Source: Sebaldella sp. S0638 | GTDB lineage: Bacteria > Fusobacteriota > Fusobacteriia > Fusobacteriales > Leptotrichiaceae | Direction of reading: 5' to 3' | Length of the DNA stretch: 64,000 bases | Assembly: GCF_024158605.1 (NCBI RefSeq) | Contig: NZ_JAMZGM010000002.1 | Span: 1-64,000 of the forward strand | The notes under the pieces: generated by a model | The model's database searches: none | Seen by the model: the letters and a program-made list of their open reading frames with translations, nothing else | Told to the model about the DNA's origin: nothing | Program-made: the position numbers and the translations under genes | Part shown: piece by piece, positions 1 through 8,279 of the stretch | Position numbering within the stretch: position 1 is the stretch's first letter | Layout: every line of letters begins with the position of its first letter

Positions 1-216
1 AATAGATAAATCAATATATGAAAAACAAATCTTTTATTATATCAGATTTAATTTACAGACTTTCTTGCACACTCCCCACAATTGACCCACCTGCTTTATT
101 TTGTTTTTCTGTTACTATTTTTTTCTCTTAAATATTATATAGCAATTAATTGTAATAATTTACTTAATTTTATGTCTTCGCATAATATCCAATCTTTTTT
201 CGAAAGTCATCATTTA

Positions 217-915
217 CTACATTTCCAAACCTATATTTATCCACTCATCTACTACATCCCAAAAATTTATATTATAATCCGGCTGATCATCATGAAACCA
301 TAAAACACCTTTATCAATACCTGAATTTTCTAAATCTACCGCAACACAATCTCCAGATCCATTTTCAAAAAATCCGAAAGTACAAGCTAGGTCTATTTGA
401 AGCGGTTCCTCTAATTCATCCAGTATCCCCCACTCATAATCTTCAAGTAAAATAACATCTTCCAACGGCATTAATCCCATTGAAATGCTCGAATAATGAT
501 AAAATCCATTATGTATTTCTTCGTAAAATCTTTTTAATTTATCTGGAACTAATTCCCATTTTTCATTTAATTTTATATTCTCAAATTTTTCTTTTGGAAA
601 TTTACCTTCATAATAGTTTATTTCCCCACTTAAACTTTTTATAGTGTACAAAACTGAATATTCTTCTCTTGATTTGATAATTTCAGCTTTAACTAAATTA
701 TCTTCCAAATGGGAAATTGTATTATTCATATTATGTCCTATTTTTTCTTTCCAGAAGCTAATAATTTCTTTATTTATAGTTTCATCATTTTTAGAATTAA
801 AAATCTTTTTCCATTGATCTGGCAAAAAACTTAAATTAATATTTAGAAATTTATCATAATTTACTATTTCTACATCACTTCTATATTGTTTCAGATAGTC
901 TGACTTTTCTATCAT
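217..915 (-). CDS. SMI1/KNR4 (SUKH-type) family protein, probable immunity protein
   Basis: A soluble 232-aa protein with no signal peptide or membrane segment. The C-terminal half has the pattern of SMI1/KNR4 (SUKH) proteins: a stretch with PLEDVILL followed by an acidic EYEW-like region, a VAVDL strand, a WFHDD turn and a closing WDVVDEWI helix. SUKH proteins are known mostly as immunity proteins that bind and neutralise polymorphic toxins, including contact-dependent ones. No toxin gene is visible beside it; the sequence downstream (1-216) is AT-rich with no convincing gene. A broken second gene lies just upstream on the same strand, so this looks like a worn immunity array. The family call is by pattern only, and the toxin target is unknown. 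Confidence 0.7.
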   Translation of the reverse strand: MIEKSDYLKQYRSDVEIVNYDKFLNINLSFLPDQWKKIFNSKNDETINKEIISFWKEKIGHNMNNTISHLEDNLVKAEIIKSREEYSVLYTIKSLSGEINYYEGKFPKEKFENIKLNEKWELVPDKLKRFYEEIHNGFYHYSSISMGLMPLEDVILLEDYEWGILDELEEPLQIDLACTFGFFENGSGDCVAVDLENSGIDKGVLWFHDDQPDYNINFWDVVDEWINIGLEM

Positions 916-941
916 TGCTCACTCCCTATTTTATTATAATT

Positions 942-1350
942 TTATTTCATATCAATAAAAGCTTTATCGTATAATTCTTTGCTCTCAATATATCTGGCAG
1001 TTTCTTCATAAAACTTTATTTCCCCTTTCTCTCTTTTAAAAATAAAGCCGCTTAAATCGTATTCAAAAAATACAAAATCTTCATCAGTAAACATTCTATA
1101 ATTCTTTTACTTTTTAAATTTTCTGAAATATCTTCAAAAACTTCACTTATATAATATAGATCTTCTTTATTGCAGTTATTCAAATAATTAATTGTTTTAT
1201 TTTCATTTTCAGAAAGTATTTCAGTAATTTCTTTCCAGCATTTTTCTATTCCAAAGTCATAATTTACACATTACAAATTTCTATAAAATTTCAAATTATT
1301 ATCAATAATTTTTTTTGATAAAACATTAAATAAAACATCACTTTGTAAGT
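942..1350 (-). pseudogene. Broken immunity-like gene (stop codon plus frameshift)
   Basis: Read on the minus strand, protein-like sequence runs from about 1350 to 942 but is interrupted twice. The first part reads to an in-frame TAA at 1271-1273. The same frame then continues with sequence containing YDFGIEKCWKEI and EDLYYISEVFEDI. Near 1085-1100 it must shift frame to carry on through FTDEDFVFFEYDLSG and KFYEETARYIESKELY to the stop at 942-944. No usable start codon is left. The tail lies about 30 bases from the start of the intact SUKH gene, so both were probably one transcription unit. I read it as a decayed immunity or similar accessory gene; the family is not recognised. Confidence 0.55.
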
Positions 1351-1499
1351 ATAACACACTTTATATTAACTTAAAATATATTTTTGCTCAGATATATTAA
1401 TATAAACTAATATGAAATTTAAACCTACAAAACATTATAAATTTTATAAGAAAAAACACTAAACCCTAACATCCCCACCAAAAATAACCCCAAAACAAA

Positions 1500-1530
1500 A
1501 AACAGACACGCCCCACGCGTGCCTGTTTCC
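1500..1530 (-). terminator. Rho-independent terminator of the galactitol-type PTS operon
   Basis: Inverted repeat AACAGaCACGC (1501-1511) and GCGTGcCTGTT (1517-1527) with one mismatch, followed on the minus strand by a T-rich tract. It lies just after the HPr stop codon, where the eight-gene operon should end. Confidence 0.8.
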
Positions 1531-1544
1531 CAAAAGCTAATCTT

Positions 1545-1805
1545 CTACTCGCCGAAATTATTATAAAACAATCTTTTTATTTCAACCATTGCCTCTTCCT
1601 CATCTTCTCCCTCAATGACTATTTTTATCCTGCTTCCCTTACTTGCCCCTAATTTCAAAAGAGATAAAATTCTCTTTGCATTTGCTGTTTTATCTCCGTT
1701 ATACAACATAATTTCTGATTTAAATTTTACTGCTGTATTTACCAGCTTTCCCGCCGGTCTGGAATGCAGCCCTGATATATTGTTAACTGTCAGCTCTATT
1801 TCCAT
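1545..1805 (-). CDS. HPr-family phosphocarrier protein lacking the regulatory serine
   Basis: An 86-aa HPr homologue, a normal length for the family. HPr takes phosphate from enzyme I on a histidine and passes it to PTS IIA proteins. The active-site motif GLHSRPAG places the phosphohistidine at His14. In Gram-positive type HPr the conserved regulatory serine sits in a KSIMGV motif; here the matching segment is KRILSL, with Arg45 in that place, so phosphorylation by HPr kinase at the usual site is not possible. It is the last gene of the PTS operon, with GAGGAGG ahead of its start. Its 5' end overlaps the preceding small gene by 23 bases. It may be a dedicated phosphocarrier for this PTS, separate from a housekeeping HPr elsewhere. 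Confidence 0.9.
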   Translation of the reverse strand: MEIELTVNNISGLHSRPAGKLVNTAVKFKSEIMLYNGDKTANAKRILSLLKLGASKGSRIKIVIEGEDEEEAMVEIKRLFYNNFGE

Positions 1806-1965
1806 TTTTTCCTCCTCTGTAAGTATCCGGTTTTTTGTTTTTTTTCCATAATAATAAACTTATAAAAAGGGCAAACAGACTAATTATAATACTTCCCGAA
1901 ATATAACCTATAATCAGAAGCAGAAAACTCAGAATAACCAATACTCTTTGTTCGAACTTTGTCAC
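1783..1965 (-). CDS. Small two-helix membrane protein
   Basis: A 60-aa protein starting at GTG (1965), one base after the aldolase stop. GGAGG sits in the aldolase 3' end. Residues about 8-40 are almost wholly hydrophobic (two short membrane segments around a glycine), followed by a basic KKNKKP tail. The reading frame overlaps the HPr start by 23 bases, which suggests translational coupling. No family is recognised. Its place between aldolase and HPr genes suggests a small accessory membrane protein, but it could also be a chance frame that carries the HPr ribosome binding site. Confidence 0.5.
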   Translation of the reverse strand: MTKFEQRVLVILSFLLLIIGYISGSIIISLFALFISLLLWKKNKKPDTYRGGKNGNRADS

Positions 1966-1966
1966 T

Positions 1967-2626
1967 TTATTCCTCCATATTATAATTTAATTTTCTATTA
2001 TCACTCAAATCAATGTGTTCTGTAAGTCTCAAAAGTTTTGCCTGAATATTTACATATGCCTCATACTCTATTCTTTCCAGTACATCATATGCTGCTTTTA
2101 GCCCGCCCTTATCTGCAAGTATAAGCCCGTGTTTATTCAAAAGTGCTGCTATCGGATGCTTTTCCAGCTCGTCTTTTCTTTTCTCCATATAATCCTTTAC
2201 CGTCTTTGCGAGTTCCTCAGTAGTAGCTGTAGAAAACGGAAGTGTCTCTACTTTCCCCAGTTTCACCGTATTCTCACAAAGATGTTCTATTTCCAGCCCG
2301 AGACATGCGAAAACCATTGCTTCTTTCGGATGAGCATGTATTACTGATTTTACTGCATCAGATACCTCATACACAGCCATATGCATATTTATTTCCCTTG
2401 TTACTTTTCCTCTCCCTTCTATTATATTAAGGTCTTTATCTACCACAAGAATATCCTCAGGCTCAAGTTTGCAAAGCTTCTGCTGCGCCATTAACGTAGG
2501 AGTCATAATAAAGTGATCTTTATTCATTCTTTCACTGAGATTCCCCCCCGCTGCATTTGTCAGATCCCTGTCAAACATTACCTTTACTACTTCGCACATC
2601 TCTTCTCTTTCTTTTTGATATAACAT
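1967..2626 (-). CDS. Class II (FucA/adducin-type) sugar-phosphate aldolase
   Basis: A 219-aa zinc aldolase of the L-fuculose-1-phosphate / L-ribulose-5-phosphate epimerase family, which cleaves or rearranges sugar phosphates to give dihydroxyacetone phosphate and an aldehyde. The NAAGGNLSER segment (about 24-33) binds phosphate. Glu78 in TREINMH matches the catalytic acid. His97 and His99 (HAHP) with His166 (NKHG) are the zinc ligands. It is a cytosolic enzyme encoded after a PTS transporter and a PfkB kinase. In the usual tagatose pathway the aldolase is GatY or LacD, an unrelated family, so a FucA-type enzyme here hints at a different sugar. The exact substrate cannot be read from sequence. 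Confidence 0.85.
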   Translation of the reverse strand: MLYQKEREEMCEVVKVMFDRDLTNAAGGNLSERMNKDHFIMTPTLMAQQKLCKLEPEDILVVDKDLNIIEGRGKVTREINMHMAVYEVSDAVKSVIHAHPKEAMVFACLGLEIEHLCENTVKLGKVETLPFSTATTEELAKTVKDYMEKRKDELEKHPIAALLNKHGLILADKGGLKAAYDVLERIEYEAYVNIQAKLLRLTEHIDLSDNRKLNYNMEE

Positions 2627-2641
2627 TTTATTCCTCCTCTG

Positions 2642-3583
2642 TTATTTTAGTTTTTTTATTTTTATTTCTTTTAAAAACTCTTTTACTTCCTTATTGTCAA
2701 ATCCCGAACTCATCCCGCTCGCTACTTTTGAAGCGCTTATTGCCGTGGCAGATTTCACAGCCTCAAGCAGATCGCCGTCTTTAGCAATTCCTGCTACTAC
2801 TCCCCCAACGAATGAATCTCCTGCTCCTGTATCATTTACTTCTTTTATTTTAGGCGGGTATATTCTGTAAATTTCCCTGTTTTCCATTGCAAGCATACTT
2901 CCGTCTTTTCCCAGAGACAACAAAACATTTTTCACACCCGAATCCAAAAGTTTTTCCATATGCGGGATATACTCATTTTCATCATTTATTCCAGTCTTTG
3001 ATATAAATTCTTCAAATTCATCCTTGTTAGGCTTTATCAAAAAAGGGTTTTCGTTTATTGCTGTTTTAAGAAATTTTCCCGAACAGTCTATAAAAAGTTT
3101 TGTCTCCTTTTCATTTGCTATTCTTAGCAATTTTCTGTACTTTTCCTCATCTATTCCCGGTGGAGGACTTCCTGCGAATACTGCTACATCACCGTTTTTC
3201 AGCTTTTGGTTCATATAGCTGGTAATTTTTTCATATGAATCTTCATTTATGGTGAAACCTTTTTCAGTAATCATAAAACTTCCCTTACCTGAATTATCCA
3301 CAAGTATAAAAGATTCCCTTGTTTTTCCTTCCTGAACTATAAATTCAGATTTCACATTATATTTTCCTAAAAGTTCTGTAAGAATCTCACCTTTTTCAGT
3401 TCCGATAAATCCTGTAGCGATATTGTCTATCCCCAGCTGTGATAAAATTATGGAAACATGGGTTGCTTTTCCGCCCACATCATATATATAACGGGAAATC
3501 TTATTATTCTTTTTTCTTTCCAGTTCCTCTTCAAAGTAAATTATTCTGTCTACTGCTGTGTTCAGAGTAAATGTATATATCAT
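2642..3583 (-). CDS. PfkB-family sugar-phosphate kinase (1-phosphofructokinase / tagatose-6-phosphate kinase type)
   Basis: A 313-aa kinase of the FruK/LacC branch of the ribokinase superfamily. It starts with the typical TFTLNTAVDR segment, has the GGKATHVS substrate loop, AGSPPPGI near residue 140, and the DTGAGDSF anion-hole and catalytic-base motif near residue 255. It would phosphorylate a ketohexose phosphate with ATP to give the bisphosphate for the adjacent aldolase. It starts immediately after the IIC stop codon (one base apart), so it is translationally linked to the transporter. FruK and LacC cannot be told apart by eye; the galactitol-type PTS favours a tagatose-like or fructose-like intermediate. 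Confidence 0.88.
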   Translation of the reverse strand: MIYTFTLNTAVDRIIYFEEELERKKNNKISRYIYDVGGKATHVSIILSQLGIDNIATGFIGTEKGEILTELLGKYNVKSEFIVQEGKTRESFILVDNSGKGSFMITEKGFTINEDSYEKITSYMNQKLKNGDVAVFAGSPPPGIDEEKYRKLLRIANEKETKLFIDCSGKFLKTAINENPFLIKPNKDEFEEFISKTGINDENEYIPHMEKLLDSGVKNVLLSLGKDGSMLAMENREIYRIYPPKIKEVNDTGAGDSFVGGVVAGIAKDGDLLEAVKSATAISASKVASGMSSGFDNKEVKEFLKEIKIKKLK

Positions 3584-3584
3584 T

Positions 3585-4946
3585 CTACGTCTCCGCCATT
3601 TCTGCTTTTAGTTCTTCTTCCCTTCTTTTTTTCATACCTTTTACATAGAAAACCCATAAAGCTAACCATATTACAAGGAAAATAACTCCCATAAAGTTGC
3701 CTTTCATTACCCCCGAAGCATATGACCATACGAATCTGAATACCGGTGCTTCCATACTCGACCATGTTATCATTGAGTTAGCAGGAATTTCCACTGTTCC
3801 TACCTTTCTTGCAAGCTCGGTAATAGTCGGTGCAAAGTAAGTTCCCACATAAAGGAAAATCGGCGTAGTTATTATTCCTATTACTATCATTCTGAGAAGA
3901 TTTCCTCCTGTCACTATCAGTAACGGAACAGCTATACATATATTTATGATTCCCCCGAACGGCAGTACATTATTTCCCGGTAATATTACCGCAAATAATA
4001 TTGTAATAGGAACCAAAATTATAGTTGTTACCCATAATTCAGACGATCCTGCAAGAAACGGCCAGTCAAGCCCTATATAGAATTCTCTTCCCGGAAATCT
4101 TTTTTTCATAAATTCGCTGGCAGCATCAGAAATAGGTGCGAGAGCTTCCATAAACAGTTTTGCCACCATAGGAAATATTCGGAGGGCCGTAGCAGCCTGT
4201 ACTCCCAGCGTTAGTATCTGACTGACATCATATCTTGCAAATATCCCGATGAGTATCCCTACTATAAATCCCATTACGTGATTTTCAGCAAATATTCCTA
4301 TTTTATCTTTCAAGTGTTCTGCATCAAGCTGTCTGTTAAAAAACGGTATCTTTCTCAAAAGCAGGTCAAACGGGTAAACTATAACATTAAACAGTGCCAT
4401 TGAATGCGGGCATGCCACTCCCGGTATCTTAGTTATTTTATACACTTCAGCTTGTGTAAGATCTGAGTTTTTAAGTTCAAAATATACTTCTATTGCACCA
4501 ACCACAAGTCCGGCTATTACACTTCCCGAAATTGCAGTTACAAACACTGCTGTAAGAATCTTATTCCATACATTCCATAAATCCACATTCAGTGTATTAG
4601 TCTGCTTTGTTGCAAGCATAATAATATTTATACCTATCTGTATCGGAAAAAGGAAAAATGCATACGGCCATCCCCATGCGACAGAAGCCAGCGGAGACCA
4701 TCCTGTATCAATTGCGTTTAACTGTAACCCTGTGTTTCTTACAAAGCTTTCAGATGCAGGCCCTATGGAATTAAACATAAATCCAAGAACCATTCCCATA
4801 CCCAGAAATGCCACACCAAGTGTTAATGCTGATGAAAACGCATCTTTGAATTTCATTCTGACTATCAAACCTACAATTATCATTATCATAGGTAAAAAAA
4901 CGTGTGCTCCCAAATCGTTCAGAATATAGTTGATAATCTCTTTCAT
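3585..4946 (-). CDS. PTS galactitol-family permease, IIC component
   Basis: A 453-aa polytopic inner-membrane protein of the GatC family. About ten to twelve hydrophobic segments are seen, with family features such as GWPYAFFLFP near residue 95, GVACPHSMA near 175, and FPGREFYIGLDWPFLAGSSE near 295. It carries a hexitol or related polyol or sugar across the membrane while IIB phosphorylates it. It lies directly between IIB and PfkB genes in one operon. The family also transports arabitol, ribitol and sugars, so galactitol itself is only the best-known substrate. Confidence 0.9.
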   Translation of the reverse strand: MKEIINYILNDLGAHVFLPMIMIIVGLIVRMKFKDAFSSALTLGVAFLGMGMVLGFMFNSIGPASESFVRNTGLQLNAIDTGWSPLASVAWGWPYAFFLFPIQIGINIIMLATKQTNTLNVDLWNVWNKILTAVFVTAISGSVIAGLVVGAIEVYFELKNSDLTQAEVYKITKIPGVACPHSMALFNVIVYPFDLLLRKIPFFNRQLDAEHLKDKIGIFAENHVMGFIVGILIGIFARYDVSQILTLGVQAATALRIFPMVAKLFMEALAPISDAASEFMKKRFPGREFYIGLDWPFLAGSSELWVTTIILVPITILFAVILPGNNVLPFGGIINICIAVPLLIVTGGNLLRMIVIGIITTPIFLYVGTYFAPTITELARKVGTVEIPANSMITWSSMEAPVFRFVWSYASGVMKGNFMGVIFLVIWLALWVFYVKGMKKRREEELKAEMAET

Positions 4947-4970
4947 AACTTAAATAACCTCCTTAGATAT

Positions 4971-5249
4971 TTAACTGTTTATTATTTTTATTAATTTCTC
5001 CAGTTCTTCATTTACCCCTACTCCTGTTAAAAAAGGAATTCCGCTTAATACTGGTATTCCCACCTCCTCTTTAGCCGGTACTATGGAAATATACACATCA
5101 CTCTGTTTCAAATATGTTTTCAGTGATTTTATATCCACTGCTTCTACTTTTGCATTGATTTTTTTTTCTTTTAAGAGCTTCTCTACTTTCGAAGCCACTG
5201 TCTGTGATGTTGCCACTCCTGAACCACATGCTACTATAATTCTTTTCAT
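4971..5249 (-). CDS. PTS galactitol-family IIB component
   Basis: A 92-aa cytosolic IIB protein. The phosphocysteine is Cys8 in VACGSGVATSQ, the P-loop-like motif of the Lac/Gat IIB fold. It receives phosphate from the IIA encoded just upstream (15-base gap) and passes it to the sugar in IIC. Length and motif fit GatB proteins well. Confidence 0.9.
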   Translation of the reverse strand: MKRIIVACGSGVATSQTVASKVEKLLKEKKINAKVEAVDIKSLKTYLKQSDVYISIVPAKEEVGIPVLSGIPFLTGVGVNEELEKLIKIINS

Positions 5250-5264
5250 AATATTTCCTCCTGC

Positions 5265-5735
5265 TTATTTTTTTAATTTCTCTCTTAACAAATTGTACGT
5301 GTCTTCACTTGTTTTTACGTTTTTCAGTTTATCCAGAAGTTCTTCCTCTGAAAGAAGATTCATCAGATTTTCCAGCACTTCTATCTGTTCTCCGTTCTTT
5401 TTTACCAGCAGTAAAAATATAAAATCAGTTTCCAGATCATTCAGATCCATTCCCATATCCCTGAATATTATCCTATTTTTATTTCTTACAAAAACTACAG
5501 CTTCTGTATTAATGTGTTCCGGATTGGTATGAGGTATTGCTATTTTGTATTTTCCCAGATCCAGCCCAGTGGGAAATTCCTTTTCTCTCTCTATAATCGA
5601 AGTCAGAAAAGAAAATTTTACATCACCCCTTTCTTCGAGTATTTTATAAATCTTACCAAAAAAATTAATTTGATTATCAGATTCAAAATCGAGAAATATA
5701 AGATCCTCTTTAAAATAATCAAATAAATTATGCAT
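5265..5735 (-). CDS. PTS fructose/galactitol-type IIA component
   Basis: A 156-aa IIA protein of the mannitol/fructose/galactitol family. His69 in the IPHTNPEH motif is the expected phosphorylation site, after the usual FPTGLDLG segment. It takes phosphate from an HPr, perhaps the one encoded at the end of the operon. An AAGGAGG ribosome binding site precedes the start. It is the first transporter gene after the regulator, with an 80-base gap. Confidence 0.9.
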   Translation of the reverse strand: MHNLFDYFKEDLIFLDFESDNQINFFGKIYKILEERGDVKFSFLTSIIEREKEFPTGLDLGKYKIAIPHTNPEHINTEAVVFVRNKNRIIFRDMGMDLNDLETDFIFLLLVKKNGEQIEVLENLMNLLSEEELLDKLKNVKTSEDTYNLLREKLKK

Positions 5736-5784
5736 TCTCTACCTCCTTGTATATATGATTAAAAATATTATGAATAATATACGG

Positions 5785-5811
5785 TATGTCTAATCCCTTA
5801 AATAAGACATA
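5785..5811. promoter_or_regulatory. Inverted repeat between PRD regulator and PTS IIA gene
   Basis: TATGTCT (5785-5791) and AGACATA (5805-5811) form a perfect 7-bp inverted repeat with a 13-base spacer. It lies in the 80-base gap ahead of the IIA start. It could be an operator for the PRD regulator or an mRNA hairpin; its function is not shown. Confidence 0.4.
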
Positions 5812-5815
5812 AATA

Positions 5816-7912
5816 CTAACTTTCCACATTTGAAATAAATTTTATAACATTTCTTTTTCTGCTCTCTTTTTTCAGATATGACCTTATGTCATACTTTAGT
5901 ATCAAATCGATTAACTCGCTTATTGCGTTTAAATGTTCCTGTTTTTTATAAATCGAAAATATAAAGAAAGTGTCCACTGACTGCCCTGCAGGAAATGTTA
6001 CCGGATTTTTCAAAGTAAGAAGCATCATTCCTGTTTTGAATACATTTCTTTTATTTTTGGAATGAGGTATTGCCACACCTTCGGAAATTACTATATATTC
6101 ACTGTATTTATTTGACATTTCCAGCATATCGTCTATATAGGAACTGCTTATATACCCTTTTGATTCAAGCACTTTACCTCCGAATATAATAGCTTCCTGC
6201 CAGTTTTTTACTTCCTGGTTCAGATAAATATTTTCTTCTTTGAGAATCTCAAGTATTTCTACTTTTTTCTTTCCTATATCATTTATTATTTTGTTTTCAA
6301 GCTTTGTACTAAGGCTGTCTATGAGCTTTTCCCTGTTCAGGATTTTCGTTTCTTTTTCTATTCCGTCTATTATTTCAGAAAGCAGTATAGTTTTATTGCT
6401 CTGTTCCAGATTTGCCTCATTGAGTATTTTGATATCCTCCAGCGTAAATATCGGATTTATTTTAATTACGGGGACATCTTTGGGTTTCTTGCTTTCCTTT
6501 ATATCTACAGTGGTAATTATAAGATCTATTCCCTTATATTCCTTTATGGATTCTCTCAAAGCATAATAAGGAAGTATTTCCATAATCTCCACTTCATATG
6601 TATCTCTTATATTCTGTGCGAGCAGTGTAGCTGTTCCATATCCGAGACTGCACACCAGCAGAACTTTTTTTACATGTTTCGGACGGTTTCTCTCTATAGA
6701 TGCCCTGAAATGTATAATCAGCAAAAACAGCTCATCTTCTGGAATTTCCTGCCCTAACATATTTCTTAATTCTTCTGTGGCTTCTTTTACATAATAATAA
6801 AAATCATCTTTCTTTATTTTCATGTTCTCAAATATGGGATTTACTATTCTAACACCTTTTTTTATCCTGTAAATCGTAGGTTTCAAATGATGAATAAGGC
6901 ATCTGAATAGTATTTCATCATTTGATATATCCACCTCAATTCTTTTGTTCACATTATTTATAAGCTTTTTAGCCAGAAGGTCTATTTCTATCCAGTTTTC
7001 ATAGAAGTCATTTTCTATGTGAAATGAATTACTCCCTAAAACCAAATCCGCCAGTTTCAATATCTGGGTATTTCTGAATTTTATTCCCTCTGCTGTTTCT
7101 ATCTCGCCTATATGATTCATTATTGCTATATATTCATCTGTTTCTTTCAGGAACCTTTCTTCCAGCATAACAGGTTCCTGCGAGTTATCTTTTCCTGATT
7201 TATTACTTAATATTGCTATTAGCATATAGCTGGCTATTATGCCGAATGGTTCGTCAGATATAATAATTTCAAGGTTTTTTGCCACATCTTTAATAAATTT
7301 TCTTACCAATTTTGGATTATTAAGTTTAAAAATATCTTTCATCATACTAAGTATAATTTTTTCAAAAGACTTTCCCGGTCGGTTATCAAGGTAAAGCTGC
7401 AGATATTTCATCAGAAATTTTATACGGAATTTCTCTATATCTTCATACTCCCCGCTTATCTGAAGACCTCTTTTTTTCACCTGTTCCACTAGTAATTCCG
7501 ATTCGGAAAGTTCTCTTTTTACTTCATCAAAATCTTTTTTCAGAGTTGTTCTGGAAACCTCCAGCTTTTTATACAGCCTGTTTATATTAAGACCGTTAGG
7601 ATCAAGGGCAAGTGTAAGCTTTAGTATTTCCATTCTTTCATAAGGTGATAAAATTTCCAGTTCTTTCAGAAAATCCAGCATTCTGTTCAAATTTTGATTT
7701 TTTGATAATGTAAGATATCCTTTTTTTGTTTTCTGTATGGTATTAAAATTCAAAAGCTCCAAAACCTGATTTATTTTTTCGATATTATATCTTATACTCC
7801 TTTCTGTGACATAAAACTTACCAGCTAATTCATTAATGTTTACCTCATCTGAAGAAATAAAAATATTAAAAATCTCAATTTCTTTCAAGTTAAGTATTAT
7901 GACCACCTCCAA
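5816..7912 (-). CDS. PRD-containing PTS-controlled transcriptional activator (BglG/MtlR-like)
   Basis: A 698-aa multi-domain regulator. An N-terminal pair of helix-turn-helix domains covers about residues 5-170. Two PRD domains follow at about 180-400, with regulatory histidines such as IHHLKP and IIHFRAS. A galactitol-type IIB domain follows at about 415-500, with cysteine in LVCSLGYGTA. A IIA domain occupies about 555-698, with histidine in AIPHSKN. It has no RNA-binding antiterminator domain, so it should act as a DNA-binding activator whose activity is set by PTS phosphorylation. It is the first gene of the operon it probably controls. The start is unclear: the frame opens at a TTG that lies inside the best Shine-Dalgarno (TTGGAGGTGG), so initiation is probably a few codons further in, possibly at a non-standard codon. 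Confidence 0.9.
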   Translation of the reverse strand: MEVVIILNLKEIEIFNIFISSDEVNINELAGKFYVTERSIRYNIEKINQVLELLNFNTIQKTKKGYLTLSKNQNLNRMLDFLKELEILSPYERMEILKLTLALDPNGLNINRLYKKLEVSRTTLKKDFDEVKRELSESELLVEQVKKRGLQISGEYEDIEKFRIKFLMKYLQLYLDNRPGKSFEKIILSMMKDIFKLNNPKLVRKFIKDVAKNLEIIISDEPFGIIASYMLIAILSNKSGKDNSQEPVMLEERFLKETDEYIAIMNHIGEIETAEGIKFRNTQILKLADLVLGSNSFHIENDFYENWIEIDLLAKKLINNVNKRIEVDISNDEILFRCLIHHLKPTIYRIKKGVRIVNPIFENMKIKKDDFYYYVKEATEELRNMLGQEIPEDELFLLIIHFRASIERNRPKHVKKVLLVCSLGYGTATLLAQNIRDTYEVEIMEILPYYALRESIKEYKGIDLIITTVDIKESKKPKDVPVIKINPIFTLEDIKILNEANLEQSNKTILLSEIIDGIEKETKILNREKLIDSLSTKLENKIINDIGKKKVEILEILKEENIYLNQEVKNWQEAIIFGGKVLESKGYISSSYIDDMLEMSNKYSEYIVISEGVAIPHSKNKRNVFKTGMMLLTLKNPVTFPAGQSVDTFFIFSIYKKQEHLNAISELIDLILKYDIRSYLKKESRKRNVIKFISNVES

Positions 7913-7921
7913 TTATCCTGT

Positions 7922-8050
7922 TTTGAAGTTTGATTCTTTTACCCAAACGTAAGTTTTTTTTACACTGGTAATTAACTCTTTTACTAATCAAACTCTTCCC
8001 TATAATAATAGCCTGAAAAAGATATTTGTAAATTTTCACCAAACTTCAAA
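7922..8050. promoter_or_regulatory. Promoter region of PRD regulator with paired inverted 10-mers
   Basis: In the 367-base gene-free stretch 7913-8279, TTTGAAGTTT (7922-7931) and its perfect reverse complement AAACTTCAAA (8041-8050) lie about 110 bases apart. They flank the region where the minus-strand promoter of the PTS operon should be. They are candidate operator half-sites for the regulator. Nothing else is recognised in the gap apart from AT-rich DNA and the ribosome binding site of the plus-strand gene at its end. Confidence 0.35.
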
Positions 8051-8279
8051 TTTTTCGGAAGAGATAATTTTATTGCTTTATTTTTTACTTCACCTGTTAA
8101 ATTTGACTTTCAGTTATTTATATTCTTATTTTTCTTTTTTTGGGAAATAATATTTCATAAATTAATTTTTTATACAGACAATTTTTGGAAATATATTTCT
8201 GCTTATCTTTTATTAATAAAAGATGATATAATAAAAATAAAATCCTCTGACGGGGGTTTACGGGAAAGGAGCAGAAAAT

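Noticed and set aside
53-124. Short minus-strand frame ending in GGSIVGSVQESL before a stop at 53-55
   Set aside because: Only 23 codons after an upstream stop and no start codon; it may be the end of a lost gene but cannot be supported as a feature.
5083-5532. Long plus-strand frame across PTS IIB and IIA
   Set aside because: Antisense to two clear PTS genes; no independent support.
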